Assembly (NCBI RefSeq): GCF_014805625.2
Contig: NW_023998456.1
Location: 332,395 to 396,394, forward strand
Origin: Glossina fuscipes
Taxonomy: Eukaryota; Arthropoda; Insecta; Diptera; Glossinidae
Length of the DNA: 64,000 bases
Direction: 5' to 3'
Part shown: piece by piece, positions 1-12,640 of the stretch
Layout: each line of letters starts with the position of its first letter
Position numbering within the stretch: position 1 is the stretch's first letter
Notes under the pieces: model-generated
The model's input: only the letters and a program-made list of their open reading frames with translations
Database searches by the model: none
What the model was told of the DNA's origin: nothing
Made by a program: the position numbers and the translations under genes

Positions 1-365
1 TGTGTTCAATGCCGTGTGTTATTGACAATATCTACCCTACATGCTCTGGACGACCTAGCACGTCAACAATCGCTGAAAAGTTCGTATGGAGCATCGTCGT
101 ATCACTATTAGAAAAGTTGCTGACGATATCGAGCAGTAACCGGTCCTGGATTTTGCGCCGCTATAATACGTCAGCTCCCAAAACTAAAAAGACACATGAG
201 AACAGACAGACTTCTACTACGATTAAGGAGATAAAGACCCCATCGCTGGAAAATCTCAAGGCCATACAAAGAAGCGCATATCAAAAGTGCTTTGAGGATT
301 GGGAAAAGCGCTGGCTCAGATGTATTATTTCTAAGGGGACAAAATATATATTGATGAATAAGTAA
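1..365 (+). mobile_element. mariner-type transposase remnant, internally deleted
   Basis: An open frame of 118 residues reads from base 9 to the stop at 363. Its first part contains GRPSTST followed by a basic/hydrophobic helix-turn-helix-like stretch, as in the N-terminal DNA-binding half of mariner-family transposases. Its last part contains the C-terminal signature CFEDWEKRWLRCIISKG. The catalytic DDD core that normally lies between these parts (about 200 residues) is absent, so this is a deletion derivative and not a working transposase. The element begins at or before the window edge, so the left terminal repeat cannot be judged. Family assignment is from motif recognition. Confidence 0.7.
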
Positions 366-940
366 ATATTTTTCAAGAAAAATTAAAAGTCACTTATATA
401 TATAACATTTCAGGTTTTTCTGCAAAAGAAGCTCAGTCGGCTATAGAAAATTTCCCAGCTCTTTCATCTTCCTGCTGCGTTTAAATAGATAATTGAATCT
501 TTGCAGTTTGCAGAAATGAGAGGGTTAAGGACCGATTTTCTTGTTAGGTATACACCGAAAACTCAATTTCAAAGCGTAAGGTTTGCTGTACAGAAAGGTT
601 CGCATATGAAATAAATCCATTTAAGCTTTGTTCCTACGGTTAATTTCCCTTAACCTCCGAACACGTAATATTACCACTAATGTTACGATTTTCAAAAGCG
701 CTTTAAAAATATCAAATCGTAACTTTTGCATTGGCAAGCCAATCTGCAGATTTTCCCGATGCCCGTTCGTATCCAATGGTAAGTTTCTCATGCCAATCAT
801 CAATTACAGAACAACATCAGTCTAAGGACACACATCGCTGTTTAGGATGCTTTGTGGCAGACAAATTCATATGCCTTGCAATTAGAGGGAAATTACTGGC
901 TCTAAACATCCGAAGCAAACGTTGATTATATATAGCCTCA
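366..940. other. intergenic, no gene seen
   Basis: AT-rich sequence with stop codons in all frames apart from short shadow ORFs. The part just after the mariner remnant may contain its 3' flank, but I could not place a terminal inverted repeat. Confidence 0.5.
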
Positions 941-1500
941 TGTTCGAATATGAACTTAAAAATGCTGGACATACCACAGCAAAAGACCAATTTTTTATTC
1001 CTTTTGAGGTGTGCTCAGTTTGCGTAATACTGTAGGCGTATCCTTCGAACGATTTTACCCATTTTCCTGAACTTCCAATGTTGTCGTCAAATTTGAAGTC
1101 GATAACTTAATTTTTGCAGTCAAGGCAATGTTTACAACAAACATTATACAGAAAGACAGACGGACATACTTAACTTGATTCAGAATTTAATGCTAATCCG
1201 GAATATATACTTTGTGGGCGTTGGAAACATTTTGATAAAATGAATCAATAATAGGTATAAAAATAATTTGCTTTATTACTGCATATCGTATGATGAAATT
1301 TCGTCTGCACCATAACGCCAGCTTAGACAATTCATTTTCTAAATTGGCAGTTCGCGGCAAAAGCATGGAGTCTTTCAAATATAGAATAGGCGTCGTTATA
1401 TACAAGCATGCATCAAAACATAAGCAGCCAGGCATGCACAACTTTTGCAGAGTCATTAAAGACATCTGAGAGTTAGACGCTGCTCTAATGGAAGACAACG
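940..1500 (+). repeat. dispersed repeat family B, copy 1
   Basis: Non-coding repeat recognised because the same ordered words recur through the window: a T-rich lead-in, 'gtgctcag...gtaatactgtaggcg', 'cttccaatg...caaatttgaagtcgata', 'aatgtttacaacaaacatta', 'cagacggacata', 'ttcagaatttaatgct' and a final 'aatatatactttgtgggcg'. Related copies lie at 8770-9320, 21010-21330, 35860-36620, 36900-37480 and 63240-63560 (plus) and at 22270-22560, 24040-24260 and 35080-35480 (minus). No protein is encoded. Confidence 0.6.
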
Positions 1501-2672
1501 CCCTTTCTATTCATCAATTTTGGAGAGTTTTGTTCATAAGACTTAGCTACAATTTGATTAATTGCCGATAGTGGCAATTGTAGTCAATCAATCTAACCAG
1601 GTGTTGGAACTTCGGAATGTATGGCTGCGCTTCAATCCTCCGCCTTCCCGTTCTTTTCCTCCATGCGATTCATTTTGTCTTGACTAAAAAAACGTTGTCG
1701 AGAAACATTCTTGTATTTAATCCATCTTTATCGCCGATAATGCTTTGCTTCAAAATAGATGTTTCGTTCCGTTTCAGTAGCGATTCGCTGATAAAAATTC
1801 GCTAAATCAAATGTGTTTATCGATAAATCATCGATTTTGTTTGTGCAAATGGTCTAAAACTGTTTTTAGATAGACGTTTAATTGACCGCCTATTCTAGTG
1901 CTTATGTGACCGTAACCGTCTATTTCAATTTTTTATATGAGTTCATTAACTTTTTCGTTGATTAGTCGACCGGCCGCGGAGAGAAGCGAGGGAGAGATTT
2001 TTTACATGCAGCATATTTTAATGGCAAATTTTAACAATTTTGTCATTGGTTTGTTAAATGTTTTTCGCCGTCTCGTAAGATATTGGAAATTCGTTCAAAA
2101 ATTTCACTCGTCTTCACACTAGTCTAACTTTTGGCACGACCGATTTGATGCGACACTCTCCAGGAAAGAATTATAGAATGAAATATTGCCTTAACTGATC
2201 AATATTCCTCGATATGCGGAAGCCCAGATCATCTAATGACAAAAATCTCTCAATATTTTTTCCCCAAATCAATATTGCTTTCCATTGTTTGTTTCGATGC
2301 CAGACAATGAATCCATTCGGTAAATAAGCCGCATAATCTAATGTTTCAAAAAGAAAAAGAGGAAAAAAAAATCTATTAAAACTTGCTAAGACTCAGTTTG
2401 TTAAAGATTTGTTGACTTTCTCGTTTCCCTTCATTACATCTCATCTGGTTTAAGTTCCGTGCAATGTATTCTGTATAAATCCAACAAACTTTGAACTTTT
2501 AAAACTTGCACTTTCAACATTTTCTCTTTCAAGTACGTTTCATATGTCTGGCTGTTTATAAGAATCATTATAAAAGTTTCGGCTATGACGTCTACGAAAT
2601 AAAGAAAGAAGACAAAAATTCCAAGTTTGCAAATAAATATAAAAGACGAAATTCATTTGTTCTTAACATAAA
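1501..2672. other. intergenic; one isolated DRE-like site
   Basis: No gene is recognisable. A perfect TATCGATA octamer lies at 1818-1825, followed by a second ATCGAT at 1830-1835. This octamer is the core of the DREF/BEAF binding site that marks housekeeping promoters or domain boundaries in flies, but no credible coding exon is seen next to it. Confidence 0.4.
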
Positions 2673-2682
2673 NNNNNNNNNN
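2673..2682. other. assembly gap (10 N)
   Basis: Ten undetermined bases. The true gap size is unknown, and an open reading frame that appears to run through it (2506-2754) is not meaningful. Confidence 0.98.
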
Positions 2683-4500
2683 ATTCTGTCCGTCCCTCGG
2701 ATCTATGTGCTTATATTGCTGTGCTCAACGCATAGGTCGAAGCTTTTGAGATAGTTTCACGCACACTTATCGAGCGGCTCTTTATTATTTATAAATGCGA
2801 AAGCACTTCTATGACTGGTTCGTCTCAAAAGGCCAACAGGATTGTTGAAGTGCGATGGGCAATGCTTTGTGTAAAATGTCTTTTTATCATTCTCATGCAC
2901 TAAACTTGCATTTTTTATACAAGAATTCCGGTTTCATATGCACACACCTCGTCTTTCTATTGTACATCATTATTATTATAACTGGGAGAACGCAACGAAT
3001 GTTTTGGTAAGAAGTTATAATCAGGTTGATTATATCTTCAGATCGTAAGTAATAGGAACTTTACCCTCAAACGTTCGACTAACTACCGAAAGCACTGCTA
3101 TCAGCGCAACTTACTTTGGTAGACGGGAAGAGAAGCCGGCAATGTCTTAAGCTCTCGCCATCTTGGATTAAAATTTTCTTAATTAACTGACATTGTGGAA
3201 ATAAGTGAACCAAAGAAATAACAACAACAAAAACAAACAACAAGTATATGAAAATGCTCTGTCTATCTGGTCGGATTTAATCAATTCTCTCGGCCATTAA
3301 CTCATATTAAAATGGTTAATGACCGCCAGTACTCTGCGTTTAGAATATCCATTCGAGTATTTCATATATAGGTTCTCATTATATGCAAATTTTTATAGCT
3401 GATTTGATTGTGTTATGCAAGCACGGTAAGAAGAGAAGAGAAAGTACGGATTACGGATTCATTACATTCCATTAGCTTATATATTTGTATTAATTGTCAT
3501 AACATATGCTGGACTATGTTATAAAAAAAAAAAAAAAAAAAAAGGGAAAAACATTTAATGACTACGTAAAAAACTACTGAATGAATAACAATTGTCTGTA
3601 GGTATATGTATGTACGTGTGTTTTGCAAACCGTGACTAATTTCCTTTCTGAGCCGACTCTTCTTTTATAGTTTAATACAACAATGCACCAACTAACCAGG
3701 TAACCAGCCAACCAGGCAGTCAACCAGAACTAAAGGTAATTTTTTTTTTTTTTTGTTGTTGTTCTTTACTTTACATCACATGCTATTGTTGCGTTGTTTT
3801 TTTTTTTTCCTTTTTTTTTTTGTTTGTTTCTTATGTTGTATTGACTTTGAAAAGCCTTTAAAATTTTTTTTATGGTCAACATTTGCGCATTTTAATGCGA
3901 TTACAATTACATTGAGTTTCGCTTCACTCTTTCGCTTTCTTTGCTTCCTTTCATTTCTTATGTCAACAGGGAGCCAATCCTCCAATCTATGGACACACAC
4001 ATATACATAATTTAATGACACTTTACATTAATTTTATTTTGTACATACATAAGCCAACTCATGCCTGCATACAGGTCTCGTTTCCAAGAGGTATAGCTTC
4101 AGGTCAGCTGTCTGTGTTGAAATTTGCCAATCATGCAATCCACGTGCACGCATTAACTCCTAATGTTTGTTTTTGCCTCTGCACTTCCATGTAGGTATTA
4201 ATTTCGTTTTCTCAATATTCTTATAATCATTACAACATGTTATTCAAATGACTTGGCTTATGTTGGCATTCCGTTGAAGCATCGCACTTAAAAGTTTCAC
4301 TAACATTTTCTGATTCTTTAGCGACCAAAGGAAAAACAATGAAATATTTTACTAAAGGTTTCTCTTTTTGTTTTAAAAAGCAAAAATATAAATATCATAA
4401 TCAAGCAAGACCGACTATTAATTACCCTATCTTCCACATCGGTGAAAACATTACTTGGTTCATATTTGCCATAATATGGAAAAGAATGATACCTTGTTTC
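2683..4500. other. intergenic, low-complexity tracts
   Basis: No gene is recognisable. There is a 21-base A run at 3523-3543, T-rich tracts at 3739-3755 and 3798-3822, and a short patch of ACCAG-like words at about 3690-3727. The long T runs explain the short K- and F-rich open frames on both strands. Confidence 0.55.
3523..3543. repeat. poly-A homopolymer
   Basis: Twenty-one consecutive A residues. It could be the tail of an old retroposed sequence on the plus strand, but no retroposon body was recognised upstream. Confidence 0.9.
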
Positions 4501-5580
4501 CATGTAAACGAGTCCTTTTATTATGTCGATCGATTAAGAATCATTTTCTCAATAAATTTAAGATCTGTCCATCTGTCCGCCTGCCTCTGTTCTTGCCCTA
4601 TATTCAATCTACAGGTCGCAATTTTCGAGATATTTTGATGAGATGTTTTAGCCGAAGGACTAACGCTGTTGGAAATGATTCGGATCGGACACGCCTAATT
4701 TTGAAAAGTCTTTATTTGAATAACTCCATTAACCGTAGTGGCGTAGGGTATTTAATGAAAATCCATGCCCCTTGTGGTACAGAGTATATTAACTTAATGC
4801 GGATGAATGTAACGCGCAGAAGGGCTTAAGAGAGGCACACCTTTTAAGCCTGCCTGCTCGTCTGTCCGTCTGATGTCCGATCATGTAAATAAGGTATAGG
4901 TCGCAATTCTTGAAATATTTCAATCAAATTTGGTACAATGACGTTGATCCAGGGACGAACGCTATTAAAAATGGTTCCAATCGGTCCATTTTTTCGACCA
5001 TTACCCATATAGCGCCCTATTTTGAAAAGTCGTTATATACATAAAAATTGCAACTTTCGAAATTTCGCGCCAAAAGTGGCTAAGTAGTATTATTTCGTCA
5101 TTCCATGAGAACTTTGGACGGGCTGGAGCAATGTTTTGCACACCCTCTTATATAATGAAAACTGGGAAATTATATCGTAATAGTAATTTAACATACAAAA
5201 AATTAACTGTAGCAAGTTTCGACCTGCTCGGCCTATTTTTTGGGTCCTACCCTAATAAGAATTTTCACGAAGTTTGTTCCTTTGTAAAGCATAAGATTCT
5301 AAGTTTCAATATGTGGTGATGGAAATTGATCCATAATAGTAATTTCATACAAAAATGTACTCTACAAAATTTGGACCATCTACGGCTACTTTTTGGATCC
5401 TGCCATATGTAAGGATTAAACTTGTACTACATTAGATTGCATTTTGGACCTGCTTTCCCATAAATACGCCCATGAAAAAAATGCCATTATGTAGAAACAA
5501 GCTACAGTTTTTGTCTGCAAAAAAAATAAGCATTCTATTAGACAATGTGGTGTAGGGTATTTAAAGGTTAGCCTTATTCG
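4500..5580 (+). repeat. dispersed repeat family A, at least two tandem copies
   Basis: The family hallmark is 'gtcgatcgattaagaatcat' followed by 'tttaagatctgtccatctgt', then 'ggtcgcaattttcgagatat' and a segment ending in 'gtagggtatttaatg'. The hallmark occurs at 4520-4770. A second copy starts at about 4785 ('atgcggatgaatgtaacgcg', 'ctgtccgtctgatgtccga', 'ggtcgcaattcttgaaatat'), and a further piece carries the tail 'ggtgtagggtatttaa' at about 5545-5565. Other copies occur across the window, including inside helicase introns. No coding capacity is seen. Similar sequences are frequent in fly genomes to my recollection, but I cannot name the family. Confidence 0.65.
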
Positions 5581-5820
5581 CCTATAACGTTCTTATCTGT
5601 TTTCATCTGTTTTCGTCATAACGTACTAACATTATACTTTTGTTTTTCATAGGAACTCTTTTATGCGGTGAGGATCTAAAAATAGATCCACATACCAAAT
5701 TGGGCGTAATTAAGTTATGCCAAGGTATATCAAATAACTTGAATGAATCAGTTTTCGTGTTAAAGTATTAAAAGTTAGAACTTGTTGTCAAATAAAAGTT
5801 TTATTTGCGTAGCAATGATT
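5581..5820. other. intergenic, nothing recognised
   Basis: AT-rich linker between repeat A and the first SINE-like unit. No open frame of note. Confidence 0.5.
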
Positions 5821-5950
5821 CTACAGCAAGCGGTATCGAGTACGCATATACCCACTAGGCTAAGGTAACTACCTTTCTATTTCTTTGTTTTTTCTCTCCT
5901 ATCTCTGACAGTCACCGCGTTACACGAATAGGGGACAAAAAACATACTGC
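5820..5950 (-). repeat. tRNA-like SINE candidate, copy 1
   Basis: Read on the minus strand, the sequence contains TAGCCTAGTGGG (complement at 5851-5862), which fits the RNA polymerase III A-box consensus TRGCNNAGYNGG. It also has 'ctattcgtgtaacgcggtga', which is shared with the unit at 57215-57370. A clear B box is not visible, so calling this a SINE is inference from the shared order of words at several loci. Confidence 0.4.
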
Positions 5951-6164
5951 ATCACACACGTTGAACCCTTATATGTATAGATGTACATAGGAGGGATGCC
6001 CACAAAAGCATAAACCCATTTTGGAAACGTTTCTAAGTTAATCCATATAATGAAACGTGCATCTTTGCTAAGCTCATCAGGGTTTTACATATGTATGTAT
6101 GTACACTATATATTACAAAGACAAAATAGAGATTCACTCCCATTTCAAGTGTCTATCGGCTGTC

Positions 6165-6295
6165 GATGCGTCTAGATGTGTAGAGAGCGAAAGATATAGG
6201 GAAGTAGGCGTAGCCTAGTGGGTCCGTGTGCCCAATCGATAAGTGTTACGCCTTTACCGACTGAACGTTGACCAAACTAGACTTATCTCACTGAG
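6165..6295 (+). repeat. tRNA-like SINE candidate, copy 2
   Basis: Contains TAGCCTAGTGGG at 6211-6222, then 'gtgtgcccaatcgataagtg' and 'cgactgaacg'. The same ordered words, with substitutions, recur at 22790-22905 and 27450-27525, and in reverse at 38040-38165 and 5820-5950. Copies 1 and 2 are about 350 bp apart in opposite orientation. Confidence 0.45.
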
Positions 6296-7680
6296 ACTTG
6301 AAAGAACCGGCGAACAACTTTATGTGTATATGTATATATAATAATGATTAGCATAAGATTTACTTCTAAGAGTAGTTGAATTCGGCTATTAAGTTATTTT
6401 AGTTGAATTTCATGTGTAAATAAATAACTAAAAATTGTATGAAAATGATAAATAATACATTATGCGCAGTGCTACCCATCGCCAGCTACAAATTTTTCCG
6501 ACCTGCCTAACAACTTGTGCATGCCACGACAAAAACTCCCACGACAATAATCCCAATTACTCCTTTGAAGCAAATCGAGCAATTGTTGAGCCCTTTTCCA
6601 AGACTGCACTGCTCAGCAATCGCACGTTTCATCAAGCAAATGATCATCGGAAGGTGAGTTGAGCGTGACAGATGTCATGTGAGAAAATGTCCTTGTATTG
6701 CCTCTTTTGATATTTCACGTGATCTTTGAAAAGCGAACCGTTAAAATCGATTAATTATTGTTAATGGCGTCAACCATAAATCCTTTCTTCGCGAAGCTCT
6801 TCTGCTTCCATCAATCACAGAGTATCTCTTTGTCTTATTATAATGATTCAGTGTGGATCTATCAACTAATTTTTGCGTCTGCAATTCTTAATATAATTCC
6901 ACTCTTCATCTCAAACGAACGTGCTGTGCAAAAACAAACTTCCTTTTGTGTCGCTTGAGGAAAAAAGTAATCGTAACGACGGATGTTTTTTTTTTAGCGC
7001 GAAACTCCCACGTTATTGCCGGCTACATCGTTTTATGAAACTTGTGTTGGTATGAGTTAAAAATTTTTGTCAGATGTTGACAGCAGTAAATGACGTTCAC
7101 GAATGAGTTTGATAGTAGCTGCATTGGCAGCTAGAATCATCTTTGAGAAAATTCCCGTCTCACCTTTACATACTTGGTAAATTTGCACAGCACGGTAATT
7201 CACATGATCTCCTTAATAAGCGGCAATAAAATAGTTTTATAATTTCCTCCTAATTATAGGCAATAGATAAATTTAGAATAAAAAATACGTCAATCTTTTA
7301 TTCAAACAACACAGTTAAGTAATTTATAGCAATAGCAAAATTATAGTAAGGAATAATGGAAGGATTTAAGACGATTACAAATTGAGAAAATGTTTATATC
7401 AAAGCTCAAGTTCCTAGGTTCATTCTTACGTGAAACAAACGTCGCAGGTCGGCAGGTGGATGCCTAATCGACTCAGGACCTGCTACTTATTTATATGTAC
7501 TACGGGATTACTAATCCCTGATGGATGAATTGTGCGAAACTAACTTATTTAGAAACTGTTAAAGGCTCATACTCTGCACAGCACTTCACGGTCTTGTTCC
7601 CTAAGATTAAACAAGAACTTATTTTATACAACATTTTGTCAATACAATATTTTTTTTAAACAATGGTCAGAGAAAAGGGT
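6296..7680. other. intergenic, no gene seen
   Basis: Two short open frames (6462-6662 and 6758-6958) are not similar to anything I recognise and lack splice context or supporting composition. I treat the stretch as non-coding. Confidence 0.45.
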
Positions 7681-7684
7681 GAAA

Positions 7685-7900
7685 CACTGATAAATAACAT
7701 AATGTGTTGAGTTTATGCAGATGTATGCAACACCCAGAAAGACTTGAGACCTTTTGTCATACCGATCGATTCATAATGCCTTTTTAACTACCTAAAGCTT
7801 GCCTGTCCGTCTGGTTATCGGACCACGTTTTCGACCACTCCCTTAGCCTTATTTTGAGAAGTGCTTATAAGAATAACTGTGAATGAAGTAGTCATAGGTT
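7685..7900 (+). repeat. dispersed repeat family A, copy
   Basis: Carries 'gatgtatgcaacacccagaa', 'accgatcgattcataatgcc', 'cctgtccgtctggtt' and 'cgttttcgaccactccc' in the order typical of the family. The tail is truncated. Confidence 0.6.
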
Positions 7901-8765
7901 GCCACGATCCACTACAATTTTTTCACTTATTTTTCTTTAATTATTTCGAAAAAAAGCAGAGAAATTTAGGCAACAAATATTACACATTTTCATCGCTTCA
8001 CACGCATACACACACACACGCCCACATATCAGTTCATAGACTCCGTCAGCGGTTTACGTTACCTAATAACTGCTTACATATTTTGTTAGCCTAACCTTAT
8101 TTCTTTAATCGCACTTCTTCCGGGGCGCTATTCAACTATTACGAACAAAAGTTACTACAGTGAGAGAAACTATTTGGTATAGGAATAAATGGAAGTGTAG
8201 TAGGTCGTTACTCAGATTTGTTTCCTGCCGCGTTGCAACTATTACAACGATAGTGGTGTAATGAACATTTTTCTATTTCGATACTGCACGAATGCCTCGA
8301 TGTACATGTAGATGAATATGTGTCAACGCAATTCAGAACTGTACATAACTTTGACATCTTCTCCTTTTCGATTCATTTATCAAAATCTTTTTGGCAAATT
8401 TTCTCATAACATATAACAAACAGAGGCAGTAAAGGCATTCAAAAGCGTTGGCTACTATAAGTCGTCTTTGCAATGGTATCATCTTAGCACAATTATATTG
8501 CTAACATAGTAGTACAAGAAGTAAGTCGCTCAGGTCAGTCGCTCTATTATTAGAAAATCCTATTTTTAATACGAAAAAAAAAAATTAAATTTATTCTGGA
8601 AAATATTGTACCTGCTGCCCCAATCGCTTGCATACAATTTAAAGCTAATAAGAAAAGTGATCGAAGAAACTCAGATGCGACCAAGTCCCTCTCCTTCGAT
8701 CTTAAACAAGACTTCAACAAAAAGAAACAAAACAAAAGGGACCGAAATAATTTTGCTTTTAGGTG
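7901..8765. other. intergenic, nothing recognised
   Basis: AT-rich sequence with a short CA-dinucleotide run (about 8003-8020). No coding signal. Confidence 0.5.
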
Positions 8766-8769
8766 GATT

Positions 8770-9320
8770 TAGAATTTGAATATGGCCAAGAATTTCTACA
8801 CTTTGCGAGGCTTGCGAAGTTTCCTTTGGGCTGAAATTTTTGATATATTACAACAGCGCGTGAACGTGGTTAATTTTTCCCATTTATCTTTAAAGTATTG
8901 CAACAACGCCCATCGAATTCACCTTCAACTTTTTGCTCATTCATATGCTGTAGTGTGTGAATAATGAGAGAAACAACAATTTTTTATTCTTTTTGCAAGA
9001 CAGAAGAGGTATTCTTAGCTTAATTGCTGCTATAAGTGTGTTCTTCGACCCAGTTGGTCCATTTTCAATACCAACCGGTGTAAAAAAATTTTCACTATTT
9101 CTACCTTATTTGCAGTCGATATCTTCATTTCTGCGGCCAAAAGAATGTTTACAACAAACATTACAGCTGTGGACACATGGACACCAGGACAGACGGACAT
9201 GCTTAAATCGTGGAGTTACGGAAGCTCTCTTCTGGCCGTTGCAAAGGTTTTCAAAAAATGATTACACCTTTCATCCTACGGTGTTGGGGGTAAAAACGTT
9301 TTCAATGTTCTTCGGTTGAT
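8770..9320 (+). repeat. dispersed repeat family B, copy 2
   Basis: Contains 'tatggccaagaatttctaca', 'gtcgatatcttcatttctgc', 'atgtttacaacaaacattac', 'acggacatgcttaaatcg' and 'gaagctctcttctggc', in the family order. The apparent 120-residue frame at 8957-9319 is this repeat read through and should not be treated as a gene. Confidence 0.6.
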
Positions 9321-12300
9321 CCTATAGTATCTATAAAGAAAGGAACACAAAGGAATCGAGCTCGCCCATTCGATATTGCGGATCATTCTTCCCGGGTTTT
9401 TCAAAGGTAAAGACGAAGGCTATAAAAGGCTTGACCGCAACCGGGTTTAACTATAATTAAGCTGTTCTTAACTTATACTGCACTGTGAACGTGTTCTTTG
9501 ACCGATTTAAAAAGTTTTCCAACAATTTTTTTATTCATTTTTTTTATCCTTTCCTGGATATACAATTTACATTCAGCCGAATTGAGCAACATTTTTAGGG
9601 ATTAAATGTTTAAACAACAACTACGGCGTTGCAGAAAAGAAACAGGGAATAGAAGCAACAGCAAAGGTGAAGACCAAATAGTGTTTTCAATATTTGTTTT
9701 GGGCCTAAAGTGCTAATAGGCGACTATAAATTAATAATAATTACTACAAAGTATAGACCATTACACTGAGATTCGAATCGGTCGTGAATAGCAACTTGCC
9801 AGGGGTGACCATTGTGCCCTCGGCTATGTTTTTACAAAATTTGAAGCCACTGCTCCCACTAGAGATATCCACAAAACTGGATGGGCAAAAGGACAGTCAA
9901 GCATAGATTCGGTCAGAATACGGTATTTATCAAGATCTCCGAAATTTTGTGCTAGATGTAGCAAGTGGTTTAACAAAATTATTATACGTTCAATTCACGG
10001 TGTTCGACATAAAAATGTAAAGAGTTTTGAGTGATAATCCACAACTCCGCCTTAGAGCTTTCAAGTTATAAAATATGAACAGGCGTAGGCGTGTAAACTG
10101 AATAGTAAATCCTTTGTCTCTAAAATAAGCCACAAACAAGAATTTCTTCACTAAAATTTATAGAGGCATGGAGTGGAAACTCTAAATGGGAAAAAAATTG
10201 TCAAAATAATTCTTTTTAATGACGAGTTGAAATCTATGGCATTTAGCATGAATATCGATGACAACCTTAACCTTAATTCGAATCGCATAGCGATGTGTGT
10301 GTCAGTCACTTCTAGAGATCAAGAAAATAATTAATACAATATGATTCTTATTTTGTTTGTATAGAAATGTCAAATATTATATACACGCGCACACACAGGG
10401 TGTGGTATAAATAAAAAAAAGCTTTTCATAAACCAAAAATTTTAAATTTGTTCAAGGCTTGTAAAGGAATTAGCAAACGCGATCCAGTAGGTATAGTTCC
10501 GAAATGATAGGCACGATTCCTCGACGAGTCCCCGCAGCAAAATGTTGCCATCCTTCCATGACACTTGGGTAAACTTCGGTTCAGTGAATGGTACGTAAAG
10601 AAATGATTAATCGTGTTACTGTGGGTATTGTTATGCCCAGTTCCTCGACGCATGTCTGCTTATAAAATTTTATCCTCGATTGAACCCTTCTTCTCCAAGA
10701 TACGGAAATCCTTTCTGACCGTGAGTTTCTGGGACACATCATAACTAAGTCCAAATTGGCGAGCATTGTAGTAAAGTGAAGAAAGTTTTTGAAGATAAGA
10801 AAAAACTCGACAAATTGATGTTCAAAGTTCAAATGAGCCTCAAAAGCTCATCGTGTGAGGATTACGCAGAACTGATTAAGCAGTGCCATTTTATTAGATT
10901 CGCTTGCAAGAGACATTACCTCATCATGTGCTTATTAATATGTTATTGTCTCGAATCTTCTGCTGTTTACTTCAATCAAATTTAGCGCACAGAAAGACGG
11001 ACCGACACCAGCTTGTTTTTATCTACACAATATCAGCAAAAAAAGAAAATTTCATGGCAGCGAAAAGGAGGAGACGAAGGAGGAGGAGAAGTCAATAATT
11101 TTCTTAAAAAATTCTATACACTCTGACAATCTCTCTAAAAGAAATGGTTTTCTAATATTTTCCTAAAAATTTATACAAAATTTCTTAAAAATTGACTTAT
11201 TATAAATATAAAAATAGCTTTGAATAATTTTCTTTAAATTTTTGCATTGGTTGCTTACGTTTTTGATGGAAATTGTGAAAAAAACAAAAAAATGAATCCA
11301 GACGTCTAGTCCAACATAAGCAGCATGATGAAAAAGACAAACAGAGGAGAATTCATGCTTAATCTTATTATGCAAATATATTCTTTTTATACTTCAGCTG
11401 AAGTTAAGCCAAAGATATATGATTTGTAACTGTTGGAAAGGCAAATGACAGCAAAGTAAACGAGTTTCACTTAAACATAAAAAAAAAAAAAAATAAAAAA
11501 TAAAATAAAAAATAAAATTTTGCAAATTATCGATCAAAGCTTTTCCAAGGTTAGTAAACTTATCAGTTAAATGATACACAGAGGCAGGCATATCTCAAAA
11601 ACTTTATTTGGCTGCAAGGAAATCATATAAATATAATTGATTATCTAATATTTTGCCTATAAGTTTCCAATTTAACGGTGATTACGCTCAAACTATAGAT
11701 TTGCTTACATCATTTGCCAAAAAAGTGAATAAAATTTTTCCAAACTTTTTGCCAAATTAACACTTTTTAGAATCGTTTTTATCGTTTTCGTAATTTGACG
11801 GAAAATTTGCGAATTTTTCCAATAAAAAGAATTCGTGCACTTGAGGAAGTTTTAAACTAAACATCTACTGTCTAGTTACTCACGCGTCTATATAATTTTT
11901 CTGAATATTCAGAAATTCCTTTGATGTTCAAAGCGTTGAAAGATTCATAGGCTTATTTATGAGTATTTTTTTTTTTTTTTCTTCTTCTATCTTCTGCTGA
12001 CGAGTGTCACTACTTGCCTTAGAACGAGAAATTTCAAATTTTGCGGTAAAAAATAAATAGCAAGCATACACGCACGTACACATATATATGTCGTAGTATG
12101 TTTATCATTTTTATTTTTTTTCCTTGAGATTTTTTGTCTTTTGGCCCATATTACGCGTGGGGTGTCACCAATGATGGTTTGTTTGTTGATTTGTTTGGCT
12201 ATCATTGAGAGTAAAATTGAAGATTGTTTCGTTTCCACACATATAATTATATTAGCGGGGAACCAGGTCTTGTTGAGAGCTAAGTGTACAAAACGTCAGC

Positions 12301-12640
12301 TGACTGACTAACCGCCGATATTCAACATAATTATAAACCGGAAGATGACTGACTGTGTGGCGAAACGGATTATATTTAGTGAAATGCAAGACAAGAATAA
12401 TAACAACAACAAAAATAAAAACATAAACACTACATGAAAGAGTTTATTTACCGATACAATCGCACGTATATGTATAGAAATGTATTTGAAATTATGTCAC
12501 AAGCAACGAAATTAATTAATAAGCAAAGCAGAGAAAAACTAAATGCAAATTTATAAATGGACTTTTAAAAGATTCTCAATGCTCTGGACTCTTCGGCTCA
12601 TCAACTGACATTTGGAAAAGAATGGATATACGATAAAAAT
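9321..12640. other. intergenic, nothing recognised
   Basis: About 3.3 kb of AT-rich DNA. Several 60-85 residue frames overlap on both strands at 10426-11098, but none shows a domain, and frame use switches over short distances. A purine-rich GGA/GAA tract at about 11060-11095 and an A/T-rich tract at 11479-11520 account for low-complexity frames. I see no promoter or RNA gene. Confidence 0.5.

Noticed and set aside
8957..9319. 120-residue frame
   Set aside because: Coincides with a repeat B copy whose homologues elsewhere have different frames and stops.
10426..11098. Cluster of small frames on both strands that might be a transposase
   Set aside because: No mariner, Tc1, hAT or LINE motif could be seen, and frames conflict; treated as unannotated intergenic DNA.
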